Shown: one piece after another, positions 35,702 to 43,013 of the stretch
Layout of the letters: the number at the start of each line of letters is the position of its first letter
Numbering within the stretch: position 1 is the first letter of the stretch
DNA from: an uncultured Prevotella sp.
Lineage (GTDB): Bacteria; Bacteroidota; Bacteroidia; Bacteroidales; Bacteroidaceae
Direction: 5' to 3'
Length of the DNA: 64,000 bases
Assembly (NCBI GenBank): GCA_947170725.1
Contig: CAMVUM010000009.1
Location: forward strand, 1 to 64,000
Position numbers and translations under genes: made by a program
The notes under the pieces: model-generated
The model's input: only the letters and a program-made list of their open reading frames with translations
Told to the model about the DNA's origin: nothing
Database searches by the model: none

Positions 35702-36437
35702 CGATTTCGTCGCCGTCATTGACGGAAGCACGAGCAAATCACCGGTCCGCATCGCAGACGGTTATTCAAACGGACGCTATTGCATGATGCTCATTGCCGG
35801 ATTTATCAAGCGGGCAGTTGCCTCAACTGGCGTTGAAGAATTTTGCAACGGACTGACCGCAACCATACGCGAACGCTATCGGGGACTTGACATGCGGCGT
35901 CTGGAAGAACACCCGGAAGAGCGTCTTACGGCGAGTTGCATTGTCTATAGCCTCCATCAGAGACAAATATGGATGATAGGCGACTGTCAGTGTCTCGTAG
36001 ACGGACAGATATATGAAAATCCAAAGCCATGCGAGACCGTCATAGCAGAAAAGCGGGCGGCCATCATCCACAGCCTCATCGCCGACGGCAAGTATTCCGT
36101 TGACAGCCTGCGAACCAATGACATGGCACGCCAGGCCGTCATTCCGGATCTGATAGAAACCATGCGCGGCCAAAACCATGACTACGCCGTGGTCGACGGT
36201 TTCCCCATTCCGATGGAACACGTGCGCGTCATCACTCTCACTCCTACACCCCACTCCATCGTCCTTGCCAGCGATGGCTATCCTTTCCTGTTACCCACAC
36301 TCGCAGAATCAGAGGCCGCGCTACTCCGCCAACTCACCGAGGATCCGCTCAACGCCTACACTTTCAAAGCAACAAAGGCATTCACAAAGGGCAACAACTC
36401 ATTCGATGACCGCGCATACATACGGTTCAGAATATAA
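35628..36437 (+). CDS. PP2C-like phosphatase-fold protein
   Basis: This 269-aa protein shows the spaced motifs of the PP2C metal-dependent phosphatase fold. DDFVAVIDGSTSKSP holds the first Asp-Gly pair, IWMIGDCQCLV corresponds to the central 'GD.R' strand, VLASDGYPFL to the 'SDG' motif and FDDRAYIRF to the terminal 'DD.T' motif. Divergence is high, so enzymatic activity is uncertain. It begins inside the 3' end of the YgiQ gene, which suggests translational coupling. The substrate is unknown. Confidence 0.7.
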   Translation: MEIIEQNITPKSKTAETEDGIVITDDFVAVIDGSTSKSPVRIADGYSNGRYCMMLIAGFIKRAVASTGVEEFCNGLTATIRERYRGLDMRRLEEHPEERLTASCIVYSLHQRQIWMIGDCQCLVDGQIYENPKPCETVIAEKRAAIIHSLIADGKYSVDSLRTNDMARQAVIPDLIETMRGQNHDYAVVDGFPIPMEHVRVITLTPTPHSIVLASDGYPFLLPTLAESEAALLRQLTEDPLNAYTFKATKAFTKGNNSFDDRAYIRFRI

Positions 36438-36768
36438 TAGAGGCTGCTGGTTCTGCGGCGAGAATAGAACGGTACAATACACCAACATCACCTAACCCAA
36501 GATGAGAATAACCTTGTTTTTGTTTTTGGAAAATTTTGTCTTTCATTCCGTTCGTTGTTATTTTTTTGTGTAAAATTACGTAATGACAAAATTTTCAGAT
36601 GTTTTTTATTGTGCGGATTTGGCACAATTGGAGATTCAATATCGAAGTGCAAAAACTTCAATCTGAATATCCTCCATGTTTTTGACGCATACGGCTTAAT
36701 GGCAGATTCAGGATGGGACTTCAAAGCCCATAGCCCCTCCCTAATCTGATATAAAACCGCTCAAAATG
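36438..36768. other. AT-rich intergenic region beside the IS segment
   Basis: No gene is seen. GAAAATTTTGTC (about 36529-36540) and GACAAAATTTTC (about 36585-36596) form an inverted repeat with a wide loop of unclear meaning. Confidence 0.4.
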
Positions 36769-37836
36769 TAACTTTCTACTGGTAATACAAAAAAAGGAGA
36801 CCGAAGTCTCCTTGAGATTAATTAATTTTGTATTGCCATATGTATAAACAATTAACCTCGCAGCAAAGGTCGCAAATTTTTGCCTTACTGCAAAGAAAAA
36901 CTGAAAGAAAAGTTATTGCCTCCATCGTGGGATGCAGTCAGTCAACACTCTGCCGTGAGATCTGCCGTAATTCGACAGACAAGGGCAACTATCTGTGGGA
37001 CAAGGCTCATACGAAGGCTATGGAACGCAGGAAGCGAACCACTGCCAACCGTGCCAAGGATCCGTGCATCGTCTGGGAAGCCCTGGAACTGCTGAGGGAA
37101 GAGGACTGGTCTTTGGAACAGATCTCCGCTGATATGAAGAAGCGTGGAAGAAATATCTCACATGAACTGATCTACCGTTATGTCCGTGCAGACGAAAGTG
37201 GAGAATTGGCATCCCATTGCCGGCATAAGATGAAATATAACAGACATGGACGGCCCGACAGGACCACTAAGGTCAGGAATATACCGGAACGTGTGAGTAT
37301 TCATGAACGTCCGGCCGAAGCCGACGGCAAACGATTTGGCGACTGGGAGATGGATACAATCGTGGGTAAGGATGGCAAAGGAGCTATCGTAACCCTTACA
37401 GAAAGGAGTACAAATATGTTGCTTATGGAGAAGCTGCCACAGGGAAAGCATCCTGAACCGCTGGCAAAGGTCGTCATCAGACTATTGTTTCCATACAGGA
37501 AAACCATACGCTCGATAACGACCGATAACGGCTCTGAGTTCTGCGCCCATAAGATGATTTCAAAGGCACTCGCTGAAAAAGGAACAAAAAATCCAAATCT
37601 TGTATTTTTTGCTGACTCGTATTCATCATGGCAGAAAGGGGCCATCGAAAATGCAAACAAACTTATACGGCAATACATACCAAAAGGTACTGACTTCTCA
37701 ACATTGACGGATGCTTACATTAGAAAAATTCAGTATAAAATTAACAGACGGCCACGTAAAAAACTCAATTTTGATTCCCCAAAGAACGTTTTCTTCAGAA
37801 AAATCGATAATTTTGCACTAGCCAGTTGAGAGTAGG
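36769..37836 (+). mobile_element. IS30-family insertion sequence
   Basis: About 1.07 kb bounded by imperfect inverted repeats: left TAACTTTCTACTGGTAATAC near 36769, right (reversed) TACTCTCAACTGGCTAGTGC near 37836, sharing CT-TC-ACTGG and CAAAA. A perfect AAGGAGAC-CGAA-GTCTCCTT hairpin at 36794-36813 just inside the left end would block read-through into the transposase. I could not identify a certain target duplication, so the ends are approximate. Confidence 0.75.
36840..37829 (+). CDS. IS30-family transposase
   Basis: This 329-aa DDE transposase appears intact. The N-terminal helix-turn-helix reads RKVIASIVGCSQSTLCREICRN. The catalytic domain shows FGDWEMDTIVG (first Asp), SITTDNGSEF (second Asp) and GAIENANKLIRQYIPKGTDF (Glu), as in IS4351-like members of the family. 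The start ATG 36840 gives MYKQLTSQQRSQIFALL; an in-frame ATG four codons earlier is possible. Its stop lies in the right inverted repeat. Confidence 0.95.
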   Translation: MYKQLTSQQRSQIFALLQRKTERKVIASIVGCSQSTLCREICRNSTDKGNYLWDKAHTKAMERRKRTTANRAKDPCIVWEALELLREEDWSLEQISADMKKRGRNISHELIYRYVRADESGELASHCRHKMKYNRHGRPDRTTKVRNIPERVSIHERPAEADGKRFGDWEMDTIVGKDGKGAIVTLTERSTNMLLMEKLPQGKHPEPLAKVVIRLLFPYRKTIRSITTDNGSEFCAHKMISKALAEKGTKNPNLVFFADSYSSWQKGAIENANKLIRQYIPKGTDFSTLTDAYIRKIQYKINRRPRKKLNFDSPKNVFFRKIDNFALAS

Positions 37837-37890
37837 GAGAGTCGGTTTGCTACAGAAATAATTATTTTTACTCATTTTATACTGTTTAAT

Positions 37891-37921
37891 TTTGCATATT
37901 CAGATATTTTTTGTATCTTTG
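37891..37921 (+). promoter_or_regulatory. Consensus promoter ahead of a candidate small RNA
   Basis: TTTG (37891-37894), 19 bp, TATCTTTG (37914-37921) is a perfect Bacteroidota promoter. It faces no protein gene; a compact hairpin with a U-tract follows. Confidence 0.75.
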
Positions 37922-37927
37922 TAAATG

Positions 37928-37990
37928 AAAATCCGTGAGAATGTACTGCGCCTTGCGTATAGCATATAGCCGTCGCTCGCGGATTTTTTC
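37928..37990 (+). ncRNA. Candidate small RNA (~63 nt) ending in a terminator hairpin
   Basis: From the predicted start near 37928, AAATCCGTGAG (left arm) pairs with CTCGCGGATTT (right arm), ending in a run of six T at 37984-37989. Inside is a shorter GC-rich stem and a palindromic TATAGCATATA. The promoter-to-terminator span is too short for a protein. It might be a degraded IS leader instead. Confidence 0.4.
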
Positions 37991-38019
37991 ATTTTAGCCT
38001 ATCTGTAACAGAATAGAGA

Positions 38020-38197
38020 GGGTCAGTCCGAAAAAGTTTCACCGGTAGGCTTGGCATACCAGCGACGATGTCTTACATGGAGATGAACAGGCTTGTTACG
38101 CAGAGGAAAGTCCTGAATAACTTTAAAAGATAACCGCAAAGATAGATTATTTTCGGATATTAACATAATAATACCCACAGGGTTTTCGGATTGATCC
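38020..38197. mobile_element. 178-bp inverted-repeat (MITE-like) element related to ISAon1/ISL3
   Basis: GGGTCAGTCCGAAAA at 38020-38034 and TTTTCGGATTGATCC at 38183-38197 are inverted repeats matching at 13 of 15 positions. The right end with its inner ACCCACAGGG also matches the right end of the ISAon1 remnant at 44312-44337. No ORF is inside. I read it as a non-autonomous derivative of that IS. Confidence 0.65.
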
Positions 38198-38289
38198 GGG
38201 AAAACTGGCTTTGTGGTACAATAAAATAGAAAACATGCGGTACGGATGTTTCAGAACCGTTACAAATACAATGCAGAACTATTATGAAA
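38198..38289 (+). pseudogene. Internal fragment of an ISAon1-family transposase
   Basis: These 92 bp are identical to 44069-44160 except at one base (38239). They encode the piece around LALWYNKIEN and RTVTNTMQNYYE of the transposase. The fragment follows directly on the 178-bp element and is not a functional gene. Confidence 0.85.
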
Positions 38290-38330
38290 TATTGCTGTCC
38301 GATAAAACTTGAAAATGACAAAAATGTATA

Positions 38331-38366
38331 GCTCGAACGCTGATTTTATGGCGTTCGAGTCTTTTC
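38331..38366 (-). terminator. Terminator hairpin of the IS4-family element
   Basis: CTCGAACGC and GCGTTCGAG form a perfect stem around an 11-nt loop. On the minus strand it follows the restored stop codon of the IS4 transposase. Confidence 0.7.
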
Positions 38367-38374
38367 TTTAATTT

Positions 38375-39475
38375 TAGGCAGGTTGGACATTTTGGGTGAT
38401 GAATTGCAATGCAAAAACTCTAAGTGGACATTTTGGGTGATAACCATGCTGTATCAAACAGTCTTGATTGTCCTAATAGTGCCTTTTGAGATATTCATCT
38501 ATGAACTTCTTTCTGTTTTCTCTGCTAATTCCCCTATGAACCCTGACCTTTGTTTTCAAGTCTGAGAAAACAGCCTCAAGTGCATTGTTTGTATTTGGAA
38601 GTCCTGTTTCTGGGTGGTCATAAAAAGTCCAAAGCAAAGGCATGTTACGCTTTATGCTCAGGTATGCGCTGCGTAGTTTCGGCCGCATATATGGAGGAGT
38701 GGAACGCTTGCTCCTTTTATCCTGAATCCGTTCATTGACAATATCCTTGTATCTCTCATACCATTGATTGAAAGCTCCGCAAAAACTTTCCTTATCTGTC
38801 CTTGCGATAATATTTATTAGGTTCAACAGTTCCTGTGATGCTTCAATGTCCGGGTTCTTAGTCAGATACCTGCGGACAATAAGAATCTGATGAAACTGGC
38901 ACATCTGCACTGGTATAGGCTTCAATGCCTGAGGCAGTCCCTTCATGCCATCAATCACAATGCCGTATATATTGAACCCGTTGTGTTTCAGCCATTCGAC
39001 TCCCTCTATATATTGGGCGATCGTTTCATGTCGCACATACTTGTGCCATAAAACAACATTCCGAAGTGCATCCTTGATAACCATAAGACCAAAGTTACGG
39101 CCCCAGTATGTTGTATCCATCTGTATGGTTACATCCTTGTGTTTTGCGATCTTACGGATATACCGCATGTCTTCCAAATCCCTACGGATGGTCTTTTCGC
39201 AGACACCATACTTGGTTGCGAGTTGCGCCAAAGTCTGTTTGCCTTCTATATAGTCACTGATAACCTTGGACTTATCTCGCCTAATGCCACCATCAAAACG
39301 ACGGCCCCAGTCCTTGCATTTATAACGTTGGAGACGCCCTCTCAGACCGTTACGGACCACATTTTTAGATCCACAGAAAAAGCATTTTTTTAATCATATC
39401 AATAATTATCTTCGCAAAGATAATAAAATCAATTGATTACAGACAATTCATCACCCAAAATGTCCAACCTGCCTA
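38375..39475. mobile_element. IS256-like element (zinc-ribbon type) nested in the IS4 remnant
   Basis: Perfect 32-bp inverted repeats lie at 38375-38406 and 39444-39475 (TAGGCAGGTTGGACATTTTG and onward, and its complement). A partial extra copy of the repeat, TGGACATTTTGGGTGAT, lies just inside the left end. AATTTT on both outer sides is a 6-bp target duplication: removing the element and one copy restores a continuous IS4 reading frame ending EGACKIKEKTRTP. Confidence 0.85.
38473..39397 (-). pseudogene. IS256-type transposase, Zn-binding variant, with one-base frameshift near the start
   Basis: The main frame gives 295 aa from GTG 39360 with DDE features: MDTTYWGRNFGLMVIKD (first Asp), IDGMKGLPQAL, QMCQFHQI and ending NTNNALEAVFSDLKTKVRVHRG. 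The true N-terminus lies upstream: ATG 39397 followed by a run of seven A, after which the other frame reads CFFCGSKNVVRNG, a CxxC zinc ribbon. One A fewer would join them. Either the gene is frameshifted or slippage on the A-run makes the full protein. The second knuckle is CKDW where CxxC is expected. Confidence 0.85.
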
Positions 39476-39897
39476 ATTTTACAAGCCCCCTCAGTCGAAA
39501 GCGATGGTTCTGGCGTGGCTCCGGAAGCCGCGGCGAGGATGATTTCCCACTCCTTTTCGGGATTATTGAACAGGCTGTAGAAGTCAACGTAATACATGAG
39601 CGTAATTCTGACCATAGTAGCAAGTCCAGAGAAGCTCCATTGACGTTTTAACCCTTTCTGCATCACCATAAGCAGCAGGTTTGCGATAAGCGTTACCCAG
39701 ATTTGGATCTTGATGGCATTGGCGCTTTCTCCATAAAAGTATTTGAGGGGAAAGTTCTGTTTCATCTGTTTGAATAGTAGCTCGATTTCCCATCGCTGGC
39801 GGTATATGTCTATAATTTCCTCGGGGTCGGACTCCATATCGTTGGTCAACAGAGATATGAGTTTGCGCTTCTTGACATCGGCATATGTAGAGGTCAA
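39476..39897 (-). pseudogene. 3' part of an IS4-family transposase
   Basis: The remaining C-terminal ~140 residues contain IYRQRWEIELLFKQMK, the Y-x2-R-x3-E-x6-K signature of the IS4 group, then IQIWVTLIANLLLMVMQKG. The 5' part is lost; at about 39890 the sequence joins the truncated deoxyribonucleotidase domain. The 3' end is interrupted by the IS256-type element and resumes at 38374 down to about 38290. Confidence 0.88.
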
Positions 39898-40640
39898 AAT
39901 GCTCTTGCAACGTGTGCATAGCCTCGATGGCTCCCGGCATAGGTTTCATCTCGGCAAAGAGGCCAGGAATCTCATCAAGACGTCCTTCGTATTCTTTTTT
40001 GATCTCATCTGACTGAAGGTCAAGTCCCGATTGAAAATCCACAAGCACATTGTCCATATCCACAAACACCCGTTTCTTTCTTCGAATTGACTTCTCCTCC
40101 AATTCCTTTGTCTTGTCACGAAGGTCATAGCGATCGCGCAGATCTGTCAGGATGCCGCAGAATTCAGTAGGCGTAAGTATCGTCTTATAGGAATTCGGTT
40201 CACCGATTGTGTGAACAAGCGTGATGCCTCGGGTCTGCATCAGTGCGTCACGAAACCGTTCGCTTTGCTCGAACATTGATTGATAAGCACGGCGTATGAG
40301 TCGCTGATACCCTTCGCTTTGGCGGTCTATTGCCTGCCCCTTCCACTATACAATCTGGTCAGCCTGCCAAGAAGTGACGCCCATCTTCCGAGCATTGCCG
40401 CCCTTCATGTTGCATATCTGCCGCTGTTTGTCAAGTTCCTTCCTCTTCAGAGATTGCAGGAAACCCTCCATACTGCCGCATACCATTCCGTCAAGACGGA
40501 AACCGTTACTGCACAAATTGCTGAGCACATTGGAGGGGGTACAAACCATTAGAACGTATATCCAGCGTGTATGTTTCTGGGTTATACATATCCTTCAGTT
40601 CGTGCCCATTCCGTGTGGTAGCCATATATTTTTCTTCCAT
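39890..40640 (-). pseudogene. Broken NADAR - 5'(3')-deoxyribonucleotidase fusion gene
   Basis: Reading from ATG 40640 (MEEKYMATTRNGHELKDMY), a run of five C (plus-strand G 40535-40539) causes a frameshift, after which the NADAR-like sequence continues with NVLSNLCSNGFRLDGM and GSMEGFLQSLK. An in-frame TAG at 40346-40348 interrupts before WKGQAIDRQSEGYQRLI. The frame then runs through FRDALMQTRG and EFCGILTDLRDRY without a stop into RRKKRVFVDMDNVLVDFQSG, the catalytic start of an NT5C-type nucleotidase, cut at about 39890 by the IS4 fragment. An ancestral two-domain protein acting on ADP-ribose or nucleotides is inferred. Confidence 0.75.
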
Positions 40641-40744
40641 TTTTCAATTCTTTTTTTCGGTCACATTACTTCTTTATGTAGTATGAGATGCTATAATAAC
40701 CTGTTTCCTATCCTCCCCCCATGGTGATGTGATTGCAGGAATCA

Positions 40745-41293
40745 TCAACTTTCCTTCAGCCAGTCACGCACATCCATCAGTGCACAGCCCAGGAGGTTTT
40801 CTCCTTTCCATTGTTCCACGCCACCTTTCAGCGCATCCTCTCTGCCAAGTCCGATGCCCCAGATGGTGTCGTATGGGCTTGCCTCGGCAATTATGGAATC
40901 GCCTGTGGATAACAGGAATTCCTTTAGGGCGGGATTCTGCGAGAATTTTGCCTTGTTGCCTTTTACTACGATATCGTACTTCTTCGCATCCCACGTTTCG
41001 GCTACAAAGCCCCGAATTTTTCTGCCCAGGTTCTTATACTCGAAAGGTGTGGGAGCCTCCATGATTTCATTCAGCACCTCGTAATCTCCAAAGAGTCTTG
41101 CCTTGCTTGCCATCATATACTGCTCCGTGGTGTGATACTGCACTCCGTCCACTTCAAACCAGCAGTCGTACCACTGACTGAAACAGGCTGCCGTGATTTT
41201 CTTTGGATTAGGGGTGTGTCCCCAAAAATAGATCACAGGTATGTCACGGTTTCTATCTGCCATCTCCTTTAATGTTTCTACTGTACGTTTCAT
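40745..41293 (-). CDS. NADAR-family protein (YbiA/DUF1768-like)
   Basis: This 182-aa protein is a complete NADAR domain: FWGHTPN near the N-terminus, CFSQWYDCWFEVDG, YHTTEQYMMASKARLFGD with the conserved Glu, and TIWGIGLGREDA. Family members are N-glycosidases acting on intermediates of riboflavin synthesis, and some remove ADP-ribose from nucleic acid or act in phage defence. Here it stands with a second, broken NADAR gene and an NrtR-like regulator, which supports a role linked to NAD or ADP-ribose. No frameshift is seen. Confidence 0.9.
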   Translation of the reverse strand: MKRTVETLKEMADRNRDIPVIYFWGHTPNPKKITAACFSQWYDCWFEVDGVQYHTTEQYMMASKARLFGDYEVLNEIMEAPTPFEYKNLGRKIRGFVAETWDAKKYDIVVKGNKAKFSQNPALKEFLLSTGDSIIAEASPYDTIWGIGLGREDALKGGVEQWKGENLLGCALMDVRDWLKES

Positions 41294-41321
41294 TTTCTTG
41301 TCTCCTTTTCTCTGATTTTAG

Positions 41322-41512
41322 TTAATAATTTGCCGAGTTGGTTTTCTCCCTCAGCCTTGCACCCACTATCGGATGTTCAAGGTAAGCCTTCGCCTCGTCG
41401 TACCCACTGATGCCATAATACTTGGCATTGGCACTATGCCCCAACACTGCCCGCTGTAGAAAGATAAACCATATCCGGTGCGTACGTTTGCGTCCGTCTG
41501 TAATATTAAATT
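41322..41512 (-). pseudogene. Relic of a DUF1810-family gene
   Basis: About 62 codons read TDGRKRTHRIWFIFLQ, then GHSANAKYYGISGYDEAKAY and EHPIVGARLRE, the core of DUF1810 proteins. Both the N-terminal ~25 residues and the C-terminal half are missing, and a stop at 41322 ends the frame. It is a decayed fragment within the NAD-related block. Confidence 0.7.
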
Positions 41513-41581
41513 AACTTCGGTGATTTTAGGCTGCGCTCGGCATAGCATTCAAGCAAGCTTGATGCTCTGCTCTCGCTTGCA

Positions 41582-42295
41582 CTAAAATTCCAATCTGAAT
41601 CCCTTTTGCTTTAGCTCCTCATATTTCGCCTTGTTGAAGCGGAAGAGGAAGGCTTCTTTCTTCTGCGAAGGATTGACCGTCTCTTCCATCTGCTCTAGCA
41701 TTCCGAGCCGCTTCATCTTGTTGTAGAAGTTACGGCGGTCGAAACGCACGTCCAGTATGGCCTCGTAGAGGTTCTGCAATTCCTTGATGGTGAACACCTC
41801 TGGCAGCAGCTCAAAGCCAATGGGTTCAAAGTGTATCTGCTGACGCAATGCCTGTTCAGCTTTTCGGAGTATCTGGTCGTGGTCGAAAGCCAACTGCGGC
41901 ACTTCGTCCAAAGCAAACCATCGTGCATCAGCAGCGTCATCGCCACCCTTCACTTCCTGCATCCTCACCAAAGCATAGTAGGCAATGGTGATAACACGCT
42001 CACGAGGGTCACGTTGTGGAGCAGTGAAGGTATGGAACTGACGGATGTATGCACCCTCCAAACCTGTCTCTTCTTGCAATTCACGCAACGCACCCTCCTC
42101 GGCACTCTCGTCCATCTTCATAAATCCACCGGGGAAGGCCCATCGCCCCTTGTAAGGTTCGATGCCTCGCTGCACTAAAAGCACTCTCAACTTCGTACCG
42201 TCAAATCCGAAGATGACACAGTCGGTCGTTACACTCGGATGAGGGTACTTATAGCAGTATTTCAACTCTTCGTCTGTCTTGTTTATCTTATCCAT
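41582..42295 (-). CDS. nrtR: NrtR-type Nudix domain transcriptional regulator
   Basis: This 237-aa protein has an N-terminal Nudix hydrolase domain and a C-terminal winged-helix domain, the NrtR layout. The Nudix box is complete: GGFMKMDESAEEGALREL followed by QEETGL, matching G-x5-E-x7-REUxEExGU. The C-terminal part (LPEVFTIKELQNLYEAILD, RRNFYNKMKRLGML) is the DNA-binding domain. NrtR regulators respond to ADP-ribose and control NAD genes; in Bacteroides similar Nudix regulators such as AraR respond to sugars, so the ligand is not certain. NADAR neighbours favour an NAD-related ligand. Two candidate operators flank its promoter. Confidence 0.9.
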   Translation of the reverse strand: MDKINKTDEELKYCYKYPHPSVTTDCVIFGFDGTKLRVLLVQRGIEPYKGRWAFPGGFMKMDESAEEGALRELQEETGLEGAYIRQFHTFTAPQRDPRERVITIAYYALVRMQEVKGGDDAADARWFALDEVPQLAFDHDQILRKAEQALRQQIHFEPIGFELLPEVFTIKELQNLYEAILDVRFDRRNFYNKMKRLGMLEQMEETVNPSQKKEAFLFRFNKAKYEELKQKGFRLEF

Positions 42296-42301
42296 ACACT
42301 T

Positions 42302-42318
42302 ATTGCGTTAAATTTACG
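42302..42318 (-). promoter_or_regulatory. Candidate NrtR operator 1 (at transcription start)
   Basis: TTGCGTTAAATTTACGC contains GCGT-(7 nt)-ACGC inverted arms and covers the predicted start of transcription (~42314) of nrtR. A related site lies at 42357-42373. Confidence 0.55.
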
Positions 42319-42320
42319 CC

Positions 42321-42351
42321 ACAAAGGTAATGTGTTTATTTTGGACAACAA
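42321..42351 (-). promoter_or_regulatory. Consensus promoter of nrtR
   Basis: On the minus strand TTTG (42351-42348), exactly 19 bp, then TACCTTTG (42328-42321). Transcription would begin about 42314, 19 nt before ATG 42295. Confidence 0.85.
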
Positions 42352-42356
42352 AATGT

Positions 42357-42373
42357 TTTGCGTAAAATCTACA
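42357..42373 (-). promoter_or_regulatory. Candidate NrtR operator 2 (upstream of -33)
   Basis: TTGCGTAAAATCTACAC matches operator 1 at 13 of 17 positions in the same orientation, with centres 55 bp apart. It sits just upstream of the -33 element, suggesting repression by bridging or cooperative binding. Confidence 0.5.
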
Positions 42374-42508
42374 CAAGAAAGACGTAAGCCGTGTTGTTTA
42401 TCGTGGCTATACTGTCACCCCATTCAGAAGTATTCCCTTCCTGCTGGTGGTCGCCCCACAACCTATAAGGCTGATGAAAGCAATGAAAAGCATTATCAGT
42501 TTCTTCAT
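42368..42508 (-). CDS. Possible small lipoprotein (46 aa)
   Basis: An ORF from ATG 42508 encodes a signal peptide with lipobox (KKLIMLFIAFISLIGCG, Cys17) followed by about 30 residues with no clear domain (TTSRKGILLNGGDS). It begins 16 bp after the stop of the truncated gene upstream on the same strand and ends over candidate operator 2. Small lipoproteins are plausible in this position, but it may also be a gene cut short. Confidence 0.4.
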
Positions 42509-42524
42509 CTTGCTTCGGTTTAAC

Positions 42525-42980
42525 TCATTGTTTCAACAATGTTTCTATTCTCTTTGCCAACTCATCCAACTCCTTATGTTGTGGTGTGCTTTGTCTTGCA
42601 GTCTTCAGATCAATATTGTATAATACCGTGCTGTCACGCTTCACATCATAGGAGTAATGGAGTACATGAAAAGTGTCACCATAGCGCACAACAGAGTCGG
42701 TTGCAAACTCCCCGGAACGAAGAGTCACCGAGTCTTCCGATATATACGGATGATCTGAGTAATCATAGTATGAGGTAATTCCGTTTCTCGTCATCTTGAC
42801 GTGAGAAAGAGGAATCTCTGCCTTGAACTTATTGGTAACACGTATTTCCAACCTGTTTCTGTGACCAGAAGCATTCCTGTCACAATACTTATCAAGTATT
42901 ACCTCAGTTCGGGATAAGAAATATCCATTAAAAAAGTTGGTAGTCTCACAAATATTCTGTATCTTTATAGGTGAATTTCA
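42525..42980 (-). pseudogene. 5'-truncated hypothetical gene
   Basis: The frame is open from the IS982 side (about 42980) without an ATG; only a TTG at 42849-42851 could start a 108-aa product. Recognisable text includes FLSRTEVILDKYCDRN, RLEIRVTNKFKAEIPLSHVK and a C-terminal helix ELDELAKRIETLLKQ. It looks like a beta-rich periplasmic protein that lost its signal peptide when the IS remnant arrived. No family is recognised. Confidence 0.55.
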
Positions 42981-43013
42981 AACAGTTACAAAAACATTTG
43001 ATATGACTACCGG

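Noticed and set aside
37837..38019. Extension of the IS30 element to include the sRNA-like hairpin
   Set aside because: The IS30 inverted repeat ends near 37836, right after the transposase stop, and the hairpin has its own promoter beyond it.
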